A stretch of 64,000 nucleotides of DNA from Mycobacterium sp. (lineage in GTDB: Bacteria; Actinomycetota; Actinomycetes; Mycobacteriales; Mycobacteriaceae), in the NCBI RefSeq assembly GCF_002863225.1, contig NZ_PKEK01000051.1, positions 1-64,000 of the forward strand. The letters run 5' to 3'. The notes under the pieces are model-generated. The model made no database searches and was not told the origin of the DNA. It was given only the letters and a program-made list of their open reading frames with translations. This document shows positions 52,659 to 61,777 of this stretch, piece after piece. The translations under genes were made by a program, and so were the position numbers. Every line of letters begins with the position of its first letter. Position 1 is the first letter of the stretch.

Positions 52659-54248
52659 TCACCGGGCGTAGTAGTTGGGCGCTTCGGCGGTCATCGTGAT
52701 GTCGTGCGGATGGCTCTCCTTCAAGCCCGCCGCGGTGATGCGGACGAACTGCGCCCGCTGCAGTGCCTCGATGGTCTCGGCGCCCGTGTAACCCATCGCG
52801 GCGCGCAGACCGCCGGTGAGTTGGTGGATCACCGACGACAGCGGGCCGCGGAACGGCACCCGCCCTTCGATGCCCTCGGGCACCAGCTTGTCTTCGGACA
52901 GCGCGTCGTCCTGGAAGTAGCGGTCCTTGGAGTACGACTTGGCCTCGCCACGGCCCTGCATAGCGCCGAGCGAACCCATCCCGCGGTAGCTCTTGTATTG
53001 CTTGCCGTTGACGAAGATCAGGTCGCCGGGCGCTTCGCCGGTGCCGGCCAGCAACGATCCCAGCATCGCGGTGGACGCGCCCGCCGCCAGTGCCTTGGCG
53101 ATGTCACCGGAGTACTGCAGTCCCCCGTCGGCGATCACCGGGACGCCGGCCGGGCCGCAGACCGCGACCGCCTCGAGGATCGCGGTGATCTGCGGCGCGC
53201 CGACACCGGCGACCACCCGGGTGGTGCAGATCGAACCGGGCCCGACGCCGACCTTGACCGCGTCCGCACCGGCCTCGACCAGCGCGGCGGCGCCGGAGCG
53301 GGTGGCGACGTTGCCGCCGACGATTTCGACCCGGTCGCCGACTTCGCCCTTGAGCTGGCGGACCATGTCGAGAACCAGCCGGTTGTGGGCGTGGGCGGTG
53401 TCGACCACCAGGATGTCGGCGCCCGCGTCCGCGAGCGTCATCGCCCGCACCCACGCGTCGTCGCCGACACCGACGGCCGCGGCCACCAGGAGCCGGCCGT
53501 CGCTGTCCTTGGTCGCATACGGATGCTGTTCGGTCTTGACGAAGTCCTTGACGGTGATCAGCCCGGTCAGCCGGCCATGCCCGTCGACGATCGGCAGCTT
53601 CTCGATCTTGTGCCGGCGCAGCAGGCCCAGCGCCGCATCCGCGCTGACCCCCTCCTGGGCGGTGATCAGCGGGGCCTTCGTCATCACCTCGGCGACGTGC
53701 TTGGACTGGTCGACCTCGAAGCGCATGTCGCGGTTGGTTATGATGCCGACCAGCTGGCCCACATCGTCGATGACCGGCAGCCCCGAGATCCGGAACCGGG
53801 CGCACATCGCGTCCACTTCGGCCAGCGTGTGGTCCGGCTTGCAGGTGACCGGGTCGGTCACCATGCCGGCCTCGGACCGCTTCACGGTTTCGACCTGCCC
53901 GGCCTGCTCGGAGATCGGCAGGTTGCGGTGCAGTACGCCGAGGCCCCCGGCGCGCGCCATCGCGATCGCCATCCGGGATTCGGTGACGGTGTCCATCGCG
54001 GAGCTGACCAGCGGCACCCTGAGCCGGATGTTCTTGGTGAGCTGGCTCGATGTGTCGGCAGTGGCCGGCACGACGTCGGACGCCGCGGGCAGCAGCAGAA
54101 CGTCGTCGAAGGTCAGCCCCAGCATTGCGATCTTCTGCGGATCGTCGCCACCGGTCGGCACCGCATCTTCCCCGAAACCGCCGACTCGAGGGTAGGAGGT
54201 GACGATCAGGTCGCCGCTGTCTTCGAGACGGGACAAGCCAGATGACAT
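52659..54248 (-). CDS. guaB2: Inosine-5'-monophosphate dehydrogenase
   Basis: A 529-residue IMP dehydrogenase, the rate-limiting step from IMP to XMP in guanine nucleotide synthesis. The N-terminal TFDDVLLLPAASDVVP and LVSSAMDTVTESRMAIAMA segments, two CBS domains (about residues 125-245), and the catalytic loop GPGSICTTR with cysteine 341 are all present; the flap region has GMGSLGAMQGR. It is the essential mycobacterial IMPDH. It heads the guaB2-guaB3 operon; choD follows guaB3 by 54 bp and may be included. Confidence 0.96.
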   Translation of the reverse strand: MSSGLSRLEDSGDLIVTSYPRVGGFGEDAVPTGGDDPQKIAMLGLTFDDVLLLPAASDVVPATADTSSQLTKNIRLRVPLVSSAMDTVTESRMAIAMARAGGLGVLHRNLPISEQAGQVETVKRSEAGMVTDPVTCKPDHTLAEVDAMCARFRISGLPVIDDVGQLVGIITNRDMRFEVDQSKHVAEVMTKAPLITAQEGVSADAALGLLRRHKIEKLPIVDGHGRLTGLITVKDFVKTEQHPYATKDSDGRLLVAAAVGVGDDAWVRAMTLADAGADILVVDTAHAHNRLVLDMVRQLKGEVGDRVEIVGGNVATRSGAAALVEAGADAVKVGVGPGSICTTRVVAGVGAPQITAILEAVAVCGPAGVPVIADGGLQYSGDIAKALAAGASTAMLGSLLAGTGEAPGDLIFVNGKQYKSYRGMGSLGAMQGRGEAKSYSKDRYFQDDALSEDKLVPEGIEGRVPFRGPLSSVIHQLTGGLRAAMGYTGAETIEALQRAQFVRITAAGLKESHPHDITMTAEAPNYYAR

Positions 54249-54415
54249 AGCCGGGGCCCTCCCAGTGCGAGCGCGGAGTGGAAAACGCCATCCTATCGGC
54301 TAGGTCAGACAGCGCTGACGACGCGCGCCGGGAAGCCCTCGCGAGACTGCGACATGGCGGCTGGGCTGCGGGGTAGCGCTGGCGTGATGCCCGCCGGGCT
54401 GCGTAATGTGGAGCC

Positions 54416-54829
54416 GTGCGCGACCACCTTCCGCCCGGGCTGCCGCCTGATCCATTCGCCGACGACCCTTGTGATCCGTCGGCCGCGTTGGACGCTGTCG
54501 AGCCCGGCCAGCCACTGGACCCCCAGGAGCGGATGGCAGTCGAGGCCGATTTGGCGGATCTTGCGGTATACGAAGCGTTGTTGGCGCCCAAGGGTATTCG
54601 CGGCTTGGTGGTCTGTTGCGACGAATGTCAGCAGGACCATTACCACGACTGGGACATGCTGCGCGCCAACCTGCTTCAACTACTCGTCGATGGCACCGTG
54701 CGCCCGCACGAGCCCGCCTACGACCCCGAACCCGACTCCTATGTGACCTGGGATTACTGCCGGGGATACGCCGATGCGTCGCTCAACGAGGCGACGTCGG
54801 ACACCGAGGGATTCCACGGGCGCCGCTAG
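54416..54829 (+). CDS. DUF5319 family small protein
   Basis: A 137-residue acidic cytoplasmic protein matching Rv3412. It begins MRDHLPPGLPPDPFADDP and carries a CCDECQQDHYHDW segment that could bind a metal, though this is inference. The GTG start is chosen by similarity to the family N-terminus. It is convergent with the Rv3415c-like gene 26 bp away; in M. tuberculosis the sigD-rsdA genes occupy this junction. Function unknown. Confidence 0.87.
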   Translation: MRDHLPPGLPPDPFADDPCDPSAALDAVEPGQPLDPQERMAVEADLADLAVYEALLAPKGIRGLVVCCDECQQDHYHDWDMLRANLLQLLVDGTVRPHEPAYDPEPDSYVTWDYCRGYADASLNEATSDTEGFHGRR

Positions 54830-54855
54830 CCGCTCGCGCTTGTCCCGGCCGGTCC

Positions 54856-55668
54856 TCACGGCCGTCGCCAGGTACCACCCCAGCGCTCGACACGCATCGC
54901 GCACTCGTCGCGGACCGCGCGTAATTCGCCGACACGGTCTTTCGCCTCAGCGAGATCGCCCAGCAGGCAGGCAAGCGCCCATCGCAATGGAACAAGCCCC
55001 AGACGACCGGTGAGGTCCAACGCCGCTTCGCCAACGAGCCGGGCTCGGTCCAGGTTGCCGGCGCTGCACAGCGCCGCCGCCAGCACCACCTGACTCTTGG
55101 CCGCGTGTCGCGCCGCGCCGCCGAGGGTGGCCGCGGCCAATTCGACCGCTGACTCCGCGTGCCGAACCGCGTCGTCACCCGCGCCACCCACCATCGCCAA
55201 CTCCGCGGCGATCCAGGCCCGCCGCACCGCCGCCCGGGGCGGCGCCAGGGGCACGAACTCATCGGCCCGCACCAGCAGTGCTGCGGAGGCGGCCAGCCGC
55301 CCGACTCCCAACGCATCCGCCGCCAGCCCGGTCAACGCGTCAGCGACCGGTTCGGGATCGTCACCCGCCAGCGCCAACGCGCGACCGTCCCAACCTCGGG
55401 CCAGACCGTGCCACCCCAGCTGCCGCAGAAACGACGCCTGTGTGCTGTGCGCGAGCGAGCCCAGCCGGGCCGACGGGGCCGCCCGGGTCAACGCCGCCAG
55501 GTCGGCGTAGGCAGCGCCGTAACGGCCCTGCCCTGCGGCGGCTACCGCCCGCAACCATTGCTGGCGTGGTGAACTGGCAGCGGGCAGCGGCCAGGCCCCC
55601 GGAGCGTCGCCAAAGGCGGCCGCGGCCAGTTCCGGTTCGGCGGACGCACTGTGAGAGAGATGTATCAC
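54856..55668 (-). CDS. Helical-repeat (TPR-like) protein, Rv3415c-like
   Basis: A 270-residue Ala/Leu/Arg-rich protein. It appears to consist of a series of antiparallel helices, probably TPR-like (for example PRQQWLRAVAAAGQGRYGAAYADLAAL and STQASFLRQLGWHGLARGWDGRALAL, each in pieces). In the M. tuberculosis order this gene lies upstream of sigD, transcribed in the same direction. The GTG at 55668 begins MIHLSHSA. Its function is not known; a link to the missing sigD system is possible. Confidence 0.82.
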   Translation of the reverse strand: MIHLSHSASAEPELAAAAFGDAPGAWPLPAASSPRQQWLRAVAAAGQGRYGAAYADLAALTRAAPSARLGSLAHSTQASFLRQLGWHGLARGWDGRALALAGDDPEPVADALTGLAADALGVGRLAASAALLVRADEFVPLAPPRAAVRRAWIAAELAMVGGAGDDAVRHAESAVELAAATLGGAARHAAKSQVVLAAALCSAGNLDRARLVGEAALDLTGRLGLVPLRWALACLLGDLAEAKDRVGELRAVRDECAMRVERWGGTWRRP

Positions 55669-55985
55669 GGTCCGGTATCCGTTAAGAATTCATGGTTTCT
55701 GCGTTACACCGGTATTAAATCCACCGAGGATGGAATTTGGTTTGCATGTGCTGCGATTCGGCTGCGAGCTGCAGTATTTCGGACCAGCATGCCGCCAACA
55801 TGCAGTGCTCGCCTCCAACTAGATTTTGAGACGTATGAACGCGGGGTAAATTGCCAAGCCGCGCTTGGTCATTCGGCACGTTACCGCGTGTTGACTGTAA
55901 TTCCCTAGCGCCCCTACGTTTATGGCGACGAGTAGTCACCGATGACCCGCTCGACCTGATCATGGGCGCGTAGAGAGGGACTTCA
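55669..55985. other. Divergent intergenic region upstream of whiB3
   Basis: 317 bp, clearly more AT-rich than the neighbours. It must hold the promoters of whiB3 and of the Rv3415c-like gene. A possible SigA-type promoter for whiB3 is TTGACT at 55891-55896 and TACGTT at 55915-55920 (18-bp spacing). An 85-codon open frame at 55651-55908 has no family features and is not annotated. WhiB3 has several reported promoter inputs in other mycobacteria, but no binding site was recognised here. Confidence 0.5.
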
Positions 55986-56294
55986 ATGCCGCAACCAGAG
56001 CAACTACCAGGGCCCAACGCAGACATTTGGGATTGGCAACTTCAAGGCCTTTGCCGCGGCGTGGATTCGTCCGTGTTTTTCCACCCCGACGGTGAGCGTG
56101 GGCGGGCCCGCCTGCAGCGGGAGCGCCGGGCCAAAGAGATGTGCCGCAGTTGCCCTGTGATGGCTCAGTGCCGTACCCACGCGCTCGACGTGGGCGAGCC
56201 GTACGGAATCTGGGGCGGCCTGTCGGAGACCGAACGCGAACTGCTGCTCAAGCGCGACATCGGCAGGACACGCGGCATCCGCCGCAGCGCCTGA
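55986..56294 (+). CDS. whiB3: Redox-sensing transcriptional regulator WhiB3
   Basis: A 102-residue WhiB-family iron-sulfur protein. The four cluster cysteines are at residues 23, 53, 56 and 62 (C-x29-CxxC-x5-C), followed by the GIWGGLSETER turn and a basic C-terminus (RDIGRTRGIRR) that binds DNA. WhiB3 senses O2, NO and redox state through a 4Fe-4S cluster, interacts with the principal sigma factor and controls lipid synthesis. A GAGAGGG motif lies about six bases before the ATG. By position it corresponds to Rv3416. Confidence 0.95.
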   Translation: MPQPEQLPGPNADIWDWQLQGLCRGVDSSVFFHPDGERGRARLQRERRAKEMCRSCPVMAQCRTHALDVGEPYGIWGGLSETERELLLKRDIGRTRGIRRSA

Positions 56295-56333
56295 TTTCGG
56301 CTCAGCAGCAGCCGGGCAGGGACGGGTCGGTGC

Positions 56334-57554
56334 TCACAGAATCGACCCGTCCTTCTTGTACTGCTCGATCTTGTCCCAGTCGACGCCGGCGTCGAGCAGG
56401 ATCTCCTCGGTGTGCTGGCCGTGCTCGGGGGCACCGGTCGGTTGCACGTGGTGCCCGTCGAACTGCACCGGGTTGGTCGGCAGGATGTAGGGCTTGCCGT
56501 TCATCGCCGTGACCTCGGGGATGTAGCCATTGGCGATGACAGCGGGATCGTCGACCAACTCGCTCGACTTCTGCAGCACACCCCAGGCGCCCGTCAGCGG
56601 CTTGAGGATGTCGCGCCACTGGTCGAGGGTCTTGGACGCGAATTCGGCGTCCATGATGTCGATGAGCTCGCCGCGATTCATGAAGCGCGAGTGGCCGTCG
56701 GCAAAGCGCTCGTCGGTGATCAGGTCGGTACGGCCGATGACGGTCATGAACTCGGGATAGAACTTGTCGCCCTGCAACATCATCAGCGTGATGTAGCGGT
56801 CGTCCTTGGTCTTGTAGTTGCCGACCAGCGGGTTGGGCATCTCGCGGTGGGTGAAGGTCGGGATCGGGTCGCCGCCGTACAGCATCGCCGCGGTCACCTG
56901 CGGGGTCATCGCCCACGCCGCGAGGCCGAGCAGCGAGACGTCCACGATGGAGGTCTCCCCCGTCGCCTTGCGCTTGAACAACGCGGCGGCGATCCCGCCG
57001 GCGATGGTCAGCCCGCCCATCAGGTCGCCGAATGCCGGGGTCTGCATCACCGGCTCGGGTAGCTCACGGGTCAGCGCATCGGCGATTCCGCCGCGCGACC
57101 AGAAGGAGACACCGTCATAGCCGGGCCGGTCGGCGTCGGGACCCTCTGGCCCGTAGCCGGATCCACGGACATAGATGATCTCGGGGTTAGCGGCGCGGAT
57201 CTGCTCGATCTCGATGCCGAAGTGCTTGCGACGACTGGGCAGATAGCTGGTAAGGAACACGTCGCTGCTCTTGGCCAGTTCGTGGACGACCTCCTGGCCG
57301 CCCGGGGTGGTCAGGTCGATACCGATGGATTTCTTTCCGCGGTTGGGCATTTCGATCATGTAGTTGACCGCGGTCGGGCCGCCCGGGATGAGACCCATGG
57401 TGACCAGACCGCGCTGCGGGTCGCCACCCTCACGTGGCTCGACCTTGATCACGTCGGCGCCCCACTCGGCCAGCACCGCGCCGGCGGCGGGGACGAATGT
57501 CCACGCCGCGACTTCCAGCACGCGGATGCCGCTCAGTGGTTTGGCGTCAGTCAT
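56334..57554 (-). CDS. CaiB/BaiF family (class III) CoA transferase
   Basis: A 406-residue class III CoA transferase. The N-terminal LSGIRVLEVAAWTFVPAAGAVLAEWGADVIKVE (in parts) and NRGKKSIGIDL are typical; the catalytic aspartate is probably in the GDLMGGL stretch (about residue 177). Such enzymes move CoA between carboxylic acids or onto steroid/bile-acid-like acids. The ATG at 57554 has AAGGA upstream. It is the most downstream visible gene of a seven-gene minus-strand cluster. Confidence 0.9.
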   Translation of the reverse strand: MTDAKPLSGIRVLEVAAWTFVPAAGAVLAEWGADVIKVEPREGGDPQRGLVTMGLIPGGPTAVNYMIEMPNRGKKSIGIDLTTPGGQEVVHELAKSSDVFLTSYLPSRRKHFGIEIEQIRAANPEIIYVRGSGYGPEGPDADRPGYDGVSFWSRGGIADALTRELPEPVMQTPAFGDLMGGLTIAGGIAAALFKRKATGETSIVDVSLLGLAAWAMTPQVTAAMLYGGDPIPTFTHREMPNPLVGNYKTKDDRYITLMMLQGDKFYPEFMTVIGRTDLITDERFADGHSRFMNRGELIDIMDAEFASKTLDQWRDILKPLTGAWGVLQKSSELVDDPAVIANGYIPEVTAMNGKPYILPTNPVQFDGHHVQPTGAPEHGQHTEEILLDAGVDWDKIEQYKKDGSIL

Positions 57555-57585
57555 AACGAATCCTTCTCTCTCGCAGTCATTGTCA

Positions 57586-58593
57586 CTAGTCACTGATGAG
57601 TCCGAAGCGGCGGTACGCCGCACGGATGTCGGTACGCGCCTGCTCGGGCAACTTCGCCTGAGGCGGACGGGATTCGGGGTAGGACCCGATCGGCAAGCCG
57701 ACCACCGACGCGGCGTACTTGAAAGCGCCACCCCAGTGGGTGAAGTAATCGGGCCGTCCGGGGTACCGGGTGAACCAGCCGCGCATATCGAGCTCGAACT
57801 GGTCGAGCCCCGACTCCTGAGCGAAGTCCATTGCCTCGACCAGCTTGTCGTTCCAGACCAACTCCCAATACTGAGACAGCGCAGGCTTGTCCGCCGTCTC
57901 GAACAGGTAACCGGTGGTGCCGAGCTGTCCGGGGCCGACGATGCCGGACCGCAGCCAACCGGCCCGGTACACCGTGGTGTCGCATTCCCAGATCAACAGA
58001 TCCGGTGCCAACTCGTGCAGCATTCGGCTTTGATGCGGCCGGAACGAACCCTCCTTGGTGGCGCACACCGCCGGAATCTTCTCGACGATGTGAGCGCTCT
58101 CCTGCGCCGAGAGCACATAGCCCGAACTCGGCGAGTTGAACATTCCGAGCGCGATGTCCGTGCGGTCGGCGATGTAGGAGAAAAAGCCCAAAACTCCCTC
58201 GCCACCGTGCAATTCCATCATCGGGGTCTGGATGTAGACGATGTCGGCGCCGGCATCCTGGGCGTGCCGGGTCAGCTCGAGGCAGTCCTTGGCCGACAGC
58301 GCGGCGGTGCAGGCTTGCACCACCACCTCCGGGTTGATGCCACGAGCTTCCTCGATGGCGATCTCCAGCAGCTTCTTCCGCTCGGCGATGGTCAACGACC
58401 AGAACTCGGCGACACCACTGGTCACCCAGAGCATCGGGTGATGCAACGTGCCCACGCAGTGCCTTACCAGCGTGCGATAGGCATCCCAGTCGATGTCGTC
58501 ACCGTCGCGGCCGCTGAACGGCGTGTAGAGCGAGTCACCGATACCGTGCAGCGACGTTCGCGCCCATTGACGAGCATCCTTGGCGTTGACCAT
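57586..58593 (-). CDS. DapA-superfamily aldolase/lyase
   Basis: A 335-residue TIM-barrel protein of the dihydrodipicolinate synthase/N-acetylneuraminate lyase superfamily. The Schiff-base lysine is likely in the CATKEGS segment (DapA: IKEAS) and the tyrosine in SSGYVLS. True DapA is about 300 residues and sits with lysine genes; here the neighbours are catabolic, so cleavage or formation of a pyruvate-type C-C bond during degradation is more likely. A GGGGG ribosome-binding site precedes the ATG. Substrate unknown. Confidence 0.85.
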   Translation of the reverse strand: MVNAKDARQWARTSLHGIGDSLYTPFSGRDGDDIDWDAYRTLVRHCVGTLHHPMLWVTSGVAEFWSLTIAERKKLLEIAIEEARGINPEVVVQACTAALSAKDCLELTRHAQDAGADIVYIQTPMMELHGGEGVLGFFSYIADRTDIALGMFNSPSSGYVLSAQESAHIVEKIPAVCATKEGSFRPHQSRMLHELAPDLLIWECDTTVYRAGWLRSGIVGPGQLGTTGYLFETADKPALSQYWELVWNDKLVEAMDFAQESGLDQFELDMRGWFTRYPGRPDYFTHWGGAFKYAASVVGLPIGSYPESRPPQAKLPEQARTDIRAAYRRFGLISD

Positions 58594-58609
58594 CTTTCGA
58601 CCCCCTGAA

Positions 58610-59476
58610 TCAGCCGACGATCTCGAAGATCGCCGCCGCCGACGTCACCGCTTTGTCGGCGTTGCCCTCGTCGTGCAGCAGCATGCGCACGCCGACCTTG
58701 CCCGACCCGCTGACGTGTGCGGTGCCTTCGACCCGGAACGGGCCCACCTTGCCCCGCGACATGAACATCACGTGCCAGCTCACCACCTGCAGCTTGCGGG
58801 TGCCGGCCGCGCCGGCGGCCAGGTCGATCGCTGCGGTTTCCAGGAGCACGTGTTGCGGCCCGATGTGCAGCGCGGCATCCGGTGACGCCAGCTCGACGCT
58901 GAGCGCGGGCAGCTGCCACTTGCCGTCGGAACGCTGCGATGCCCCGAAGGCCTTCCACAGCGGGGGCAGGTCCGGGGTGTCCTCGATCACCAACTCGGTG
59001 CCCGAAACATCCATCTTGCCAAGGCCTTCGGGTGGGATCCCGATGATCGCGCCTTGGCCCTCGTTGAAAGCGATGACGCGGTCGGGGTTGTCGGCGTCGA
59101 CGATCTTGCATCGCCCGTAGCCCATCATCCGGCCCTGGTGCACATTGCCCGAGTCGACGATCTCGACGCGTTTGACGTCGTATCCCGGGTCGACGATCTG
59201 CACCGAGGCGATCACCGGGTTGGGCACCGCGATCATGTCGGTCTGGCAGCCCTCCGGTGAGGATATGGCCAACGGCGCCACCATGATTCCACCGGCCTCG
59301 TTGCGCATGTCGCGGCGGATGACCACGGTGTCGTCGACCTCGCCGATGTCCATCGACGAGTGCTTGCGCCCGATGTAGCGGTAACTCAGCAAACCCGTCC
59401 AGCGCCGGTACAGCTCGTCTCGGTAGGCCTCGGCGTCGTCGAGGAATTCCCGGATGTCGCGCAGCGGCTCGGTCAT
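58610..59476 (-). CDS. Double-hotdog acyl-CoA thioesterase-like protein
   Basis: A 288-residue protein with two halves that look like hotdog domains (about residues 50-165 and 190-288). The first half contains the segments EAGGIMVAPLAISSPEG and MMGYGRCKIVDADN; the second contains HVMFMSRGKVGPF and GVRMLLHDEGNADKAVTSA. Members with this shape act as acyl-CoA thioesterases or dehydratases. No catalytic residue can be named with certainty. The ATG at 59476 has CAGGAGG upstream. First gene downstream of the P450 gap. Confidence 0.65.
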   Translation of the reverse strand: MTEPLRDIREFLDDAEAYRDELYRRWTGLLSYRYIGRKHSSMDIGEVDDTVVIRRDMRNEAGGIMVAPLAISSPEGCQTDMIAVPNPVIASVQIVDPGYDVKRVEIVDSGNVHQGRMMGYGRCKIVDADNPDRVIAFNEGQGAIIGIPPEGLGKMDVSGTELVIEDTPDLPPLWKAFGASQRSDGKWQLPALSVELASPDAALHIGPQHVLLETAAIDLAAGAAGTRKLQVVSWHVMFMSRGKVGPFRVEGTAHVSGSGKVGVRMLLHDEGNADKAVTSAAAIFEIVG

Positions 59477-59496
59477 TCGCGTCGTCCTCCTGAGCG

Positions 59497-59528
59497 GGAA
59501 GTTGAGCGGACGCTCGGTTAGGACTTTA
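59497..59528 (-). promoter_or_regulatory. Candidate promoter/operator upstream of the double-hotdog gene
   Basis: The 89-bp gap between the P450 and hotdog genes contains, on the minus strand, a possible -10 TAAAGT followed by the inverted repeat GAGCG-TC-CGCTC. A TTTACA lies 16 bp upstream of the -10. It may be a separate promoter for the three downstream genes, with a TetR-like site. The evidence is weak. Confidence 0.3.
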
Positions 59529-59565
59529 CGGCTGCCCTCGTCAATGTAAAGGCGGTATTGCCGAT

Positions 59566-60783
59566 CTACTGCGGATCGAACAGCACCGGGACCGAGGTCG
59601 GCGACCGGAAGACCTGCCCGCGGACATGCGGATCGTCGGCGTCGGGATCGAGCCGCAGGTTGGGCAACCGGTCCAGCAGCAGGTTGATCGCGGTGCGCAT
59701 CTCCAGCCGGGCCAGGTGCATGCCCAGGCAGACATGGACACCGTGGCCCCAGCCAAGATTCGCCTTGGCCTGGCGATGGATGTTGAAGGTGTCGGGGTCC
59801 TTATACCGGTCCTCTTGCCGGTTCGCCGCGCCCAGCATCGGCATCACGGTGCAGCCGGCCGGAATCTTGACGCCACCGAGTTCGGTGTCTCTGGTCGTCA
59901 CCCGGGTGATGGTCAGCAGCGGAGGCTCCCACCGCACGCCTTCCTCGATGGCCTGCGGAATCAGCGAACGATCCGCGCGGATCGCCTCGAGCTGCTCGGG
60001 GTCGGACAACAACCCGAGTAACAGGCTGCCCAGCGACCGGTAGGTGGTCTCCACGCCGGCGGGCAGCAGCAACCGGAGGAACGAGAAGATCTCCTCGTTG
60101 GTGAGCTTCTCCCCGTCGATCTCCGCGGCACCGAGCGCACTGATCAGATCGTCTTTGGGCTCGGCACGACGCGCCTCCAGGATCGGCTCGAAGTACTCGC
60201 AGAGTGCGGCCGAGGCCGCCAGCCCACGCTCGGGGTTCATCAGCCAGCTGAGTAGGGAGATCGACCAGCGCTGGAACTGCGGGTAGTCCTGCTCGGGCAG
60301 CCCCAGTAGGCCCGCGATGATCTGGCTCGGGTAGTCGAAGGTGAATTCCTTGACCAGGTCCGCTTTACCGTTGGCCGCGAAGTTGTCGATCAGGCCGTTG
60401 GCCACCCGGCCGACCAGCTCGTCTTGCCACTTCGCCAAAGCCTTCTGCGAGAACGCTTTCGACACCAGTGAACGCAGCCGTCCGTGCCGGGGCTCGTCCA
60501 TGCCGAGCATCACGCCCTCGCCGAGCACCGGCCCGAACGCCGCGATGACGGCAGCCGAGGAGAAGGTCTCGTTGTCGCGCAGCATCTGCTGGACATCCTC
60601 GTGGCGGTACACGATGAACATCGGCAGCGATTCCTCGTGCGGCAGAGCACCCGAGGTGTCGAGTCGCTGCACCGGCTCCTCACGGCGCAGCCGCGCGAGT
60701 TCGGTGTACGGGTCGCGAACGTCCCCGGAGATCGCGTCGTCAAAGGCGCCGAAGTCTTCCAGGTCGTCGAAAAGCTGTTCCAT
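59566..60783 (-). CDS. Cytochrome P450
   Basis: A 405-residue bacterial P450. The I-helix oxygen-binding region is LLPAGVETTYRSLGS, the K-helix motif is EEGVRWEPP (ExxR), and the haem-binding loop is GWGHGVHVCLGMHLARLEM with the cysteine ligand near residue 350. The subfamily cannot be named. It should be a monooxygenase using ferredoxin partners that are not encoded in the window. The ATG at 60783 was chosen; a GTG two codons upstream is an alternative. It follows the SDR gene by 13 bp. Confidence 0.93.
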   Translation of the reverse strand: MEQLFDDLEDFGAFDDAISGDVRDPYTELARLRREEPVQRLDTSGALPHEESLPMFIVYRHEDVQQMLRDNETFSSAAVIAAFGPVLGEGVMLGMDEPRHGRLRSLVSKAFSQKALAKWQDELVGRVANGLIDNFAANGKADLVKEFTFDYPSQIIAGLLGLPEQDYPQFQRWSISLLSWLMNPERGLAASAALCEYFEPILEARRAEPKDDLISALGAAEIDGEKLTNEEIFSFLRLLLPAGVETTYRSLGSLLLGLLSDPEQLEAIRADRSLIPQAIEEGVRWEPPLLTITRVTTRDTELGGVKIPAGCTVMPMLGAANRQEDRYKDPDTFNIHRQAKANLGWGHGVHVCLGMHLARLEMRTAINLLLDRLPNLRLDPDADDPHVRGQVFRSPTSVPVLFDPQ

Positions 60784-60796
60784 TACCACTCACTCC

Positions 60797-61777
60797 TCAT
60801 TTTCCGCTGCGCTTGGCGGCTAACGACGCCAACCGCTGCATCACCGGTGCCGGGACGACTTTGGTCGCCGCCACCATCGCTTTCTGGGCTGTCGTCAAGG
60901 GCCACGCACCATTGCGCATCGATCCTTGCTTGGGTATGCCGAGCACGACCCGCGACATGTGGTGCATGCCGATCGCCGGCAGAATCCGGCTGGCGGTCAA
61001 CAACATCGACGCGTCGGGTCCCACGCCGCGACGACGGAACGAACTGGTGTCGGCCAGCGCCTTGAGCACTCCGTCGGTGAACTTCTCCGGTGGCCGGGCC
61101 ATCCGCATCGCTGCGCGCCCGCGGGTGTTCATCGTGTTGTGCAACCGGGCGTAGGGACCGCCGAAGTCGCGATCGTCGATAGTGCCCGCGTCGGTGATGA
61201 TCTCGGTGTCGTAGGTGCCGGCCACCAGCACGGTGACACCCAATCCGAACGGTGCGATCTCCACCGCCATCGACTCACCCCAGCGCTCCAACGCACCCTT
61301 GGCTGCGGAGTACGGCGCGGTGGCCGGCTGACCGCGCACCCCCGCCGCGCTGGACACCAGCACGATTCGACCCTCGCCGGCCGCCCGCATCGACGGCAGC
61401 AATGCCTGGGTGAGCGCAACCGGCCCGAGAACACTGGTGGCGAACAGCTTCTGCCACAACGCGATGTCGGTCTCCTCGACCATCCCGGCGGCGGAGATAC
61501 CGGCATTGTGCACAACCGCGAACGGCGCACCCACCGCCTCGATGATCGTCTTTGCCGCGACCGCGACCGATGCCTGATCGACCAGGTCGAGCTGCACGGC
61601 GATCAGACGGTCGTCGTCGGCCGTCGCTCCGGTCGCGTCGCGTAGCGACGCCATTCCGGTGTCCGGAGTGCGCATCGCCGCGACCACGCGCCACCCCTCG
61701 CGATACAGGCGCGTGGCGGTGGCGAGCCCCAGACCACGGGAGGCGCCGGTGACGACGACGCTGCGCGGCTCAGCCAT
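60797..61777 (-). CDS. Short-chain dehydrogenase/reductase
   Basis: A 326-residue SDR. The cofactor motif TGASRGLGLATA is at residues 10-21, followed by NAGISAAG, the serine in LVSSAAG and YSAAKGALERW. The C-terminal extension of about 70 residues (FRRRGVGPDASMLL onwards) is longer than in classical SDRs and basic. In the cluster it would oxidise or reduce a hydroxyl introduced by the P450. It overlaps the AveC-like gene by 8 bp. Confidence 0.88.
   Translation of the reverse strand: MAEPRSVVVTGASRGLGLATATRLYREGWRVVAAMRTPDTGMASLRDATGATADDDRLIAVQLDLVDQASVAVAAKTIIEAVGAPFAVVHNAGISAAGMVEETDIALWQKLFATSVLGPVALTQALLPSMRAAGEGRIVLVSSAAGVRGQPATAPYSAAKGALERWGESMAVEIAPFGLGVTVLVAGTYDTEIITDAGTIDDRDFGGPYARLHNTMNTRGRAAMRMARPPEKFTDGVLKALADTSSFRRRGVGPDASMLLTASRILPAIGMHHMSRVVLGIPKQGSMRNGAWPLTTAQKAMVAATKVVPAPVMQRLASLAAKRSGK

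Noticed and set aside
51699..54245. 848-codon plus-strand frame antisense to guaB3 and guaB2
   Set aside because: Composition (His, Arg, Asp, Gly) is that of a complement frame, and both antisense genes are strongly conserved.
55651..55908. 85-codon plus-strand frame upstream of whiB3
   Set aside because: No ribosome-binding site, no recognised family, and it overlaps the start of the Rv3415c-like gene; treated as regulatory DNA.
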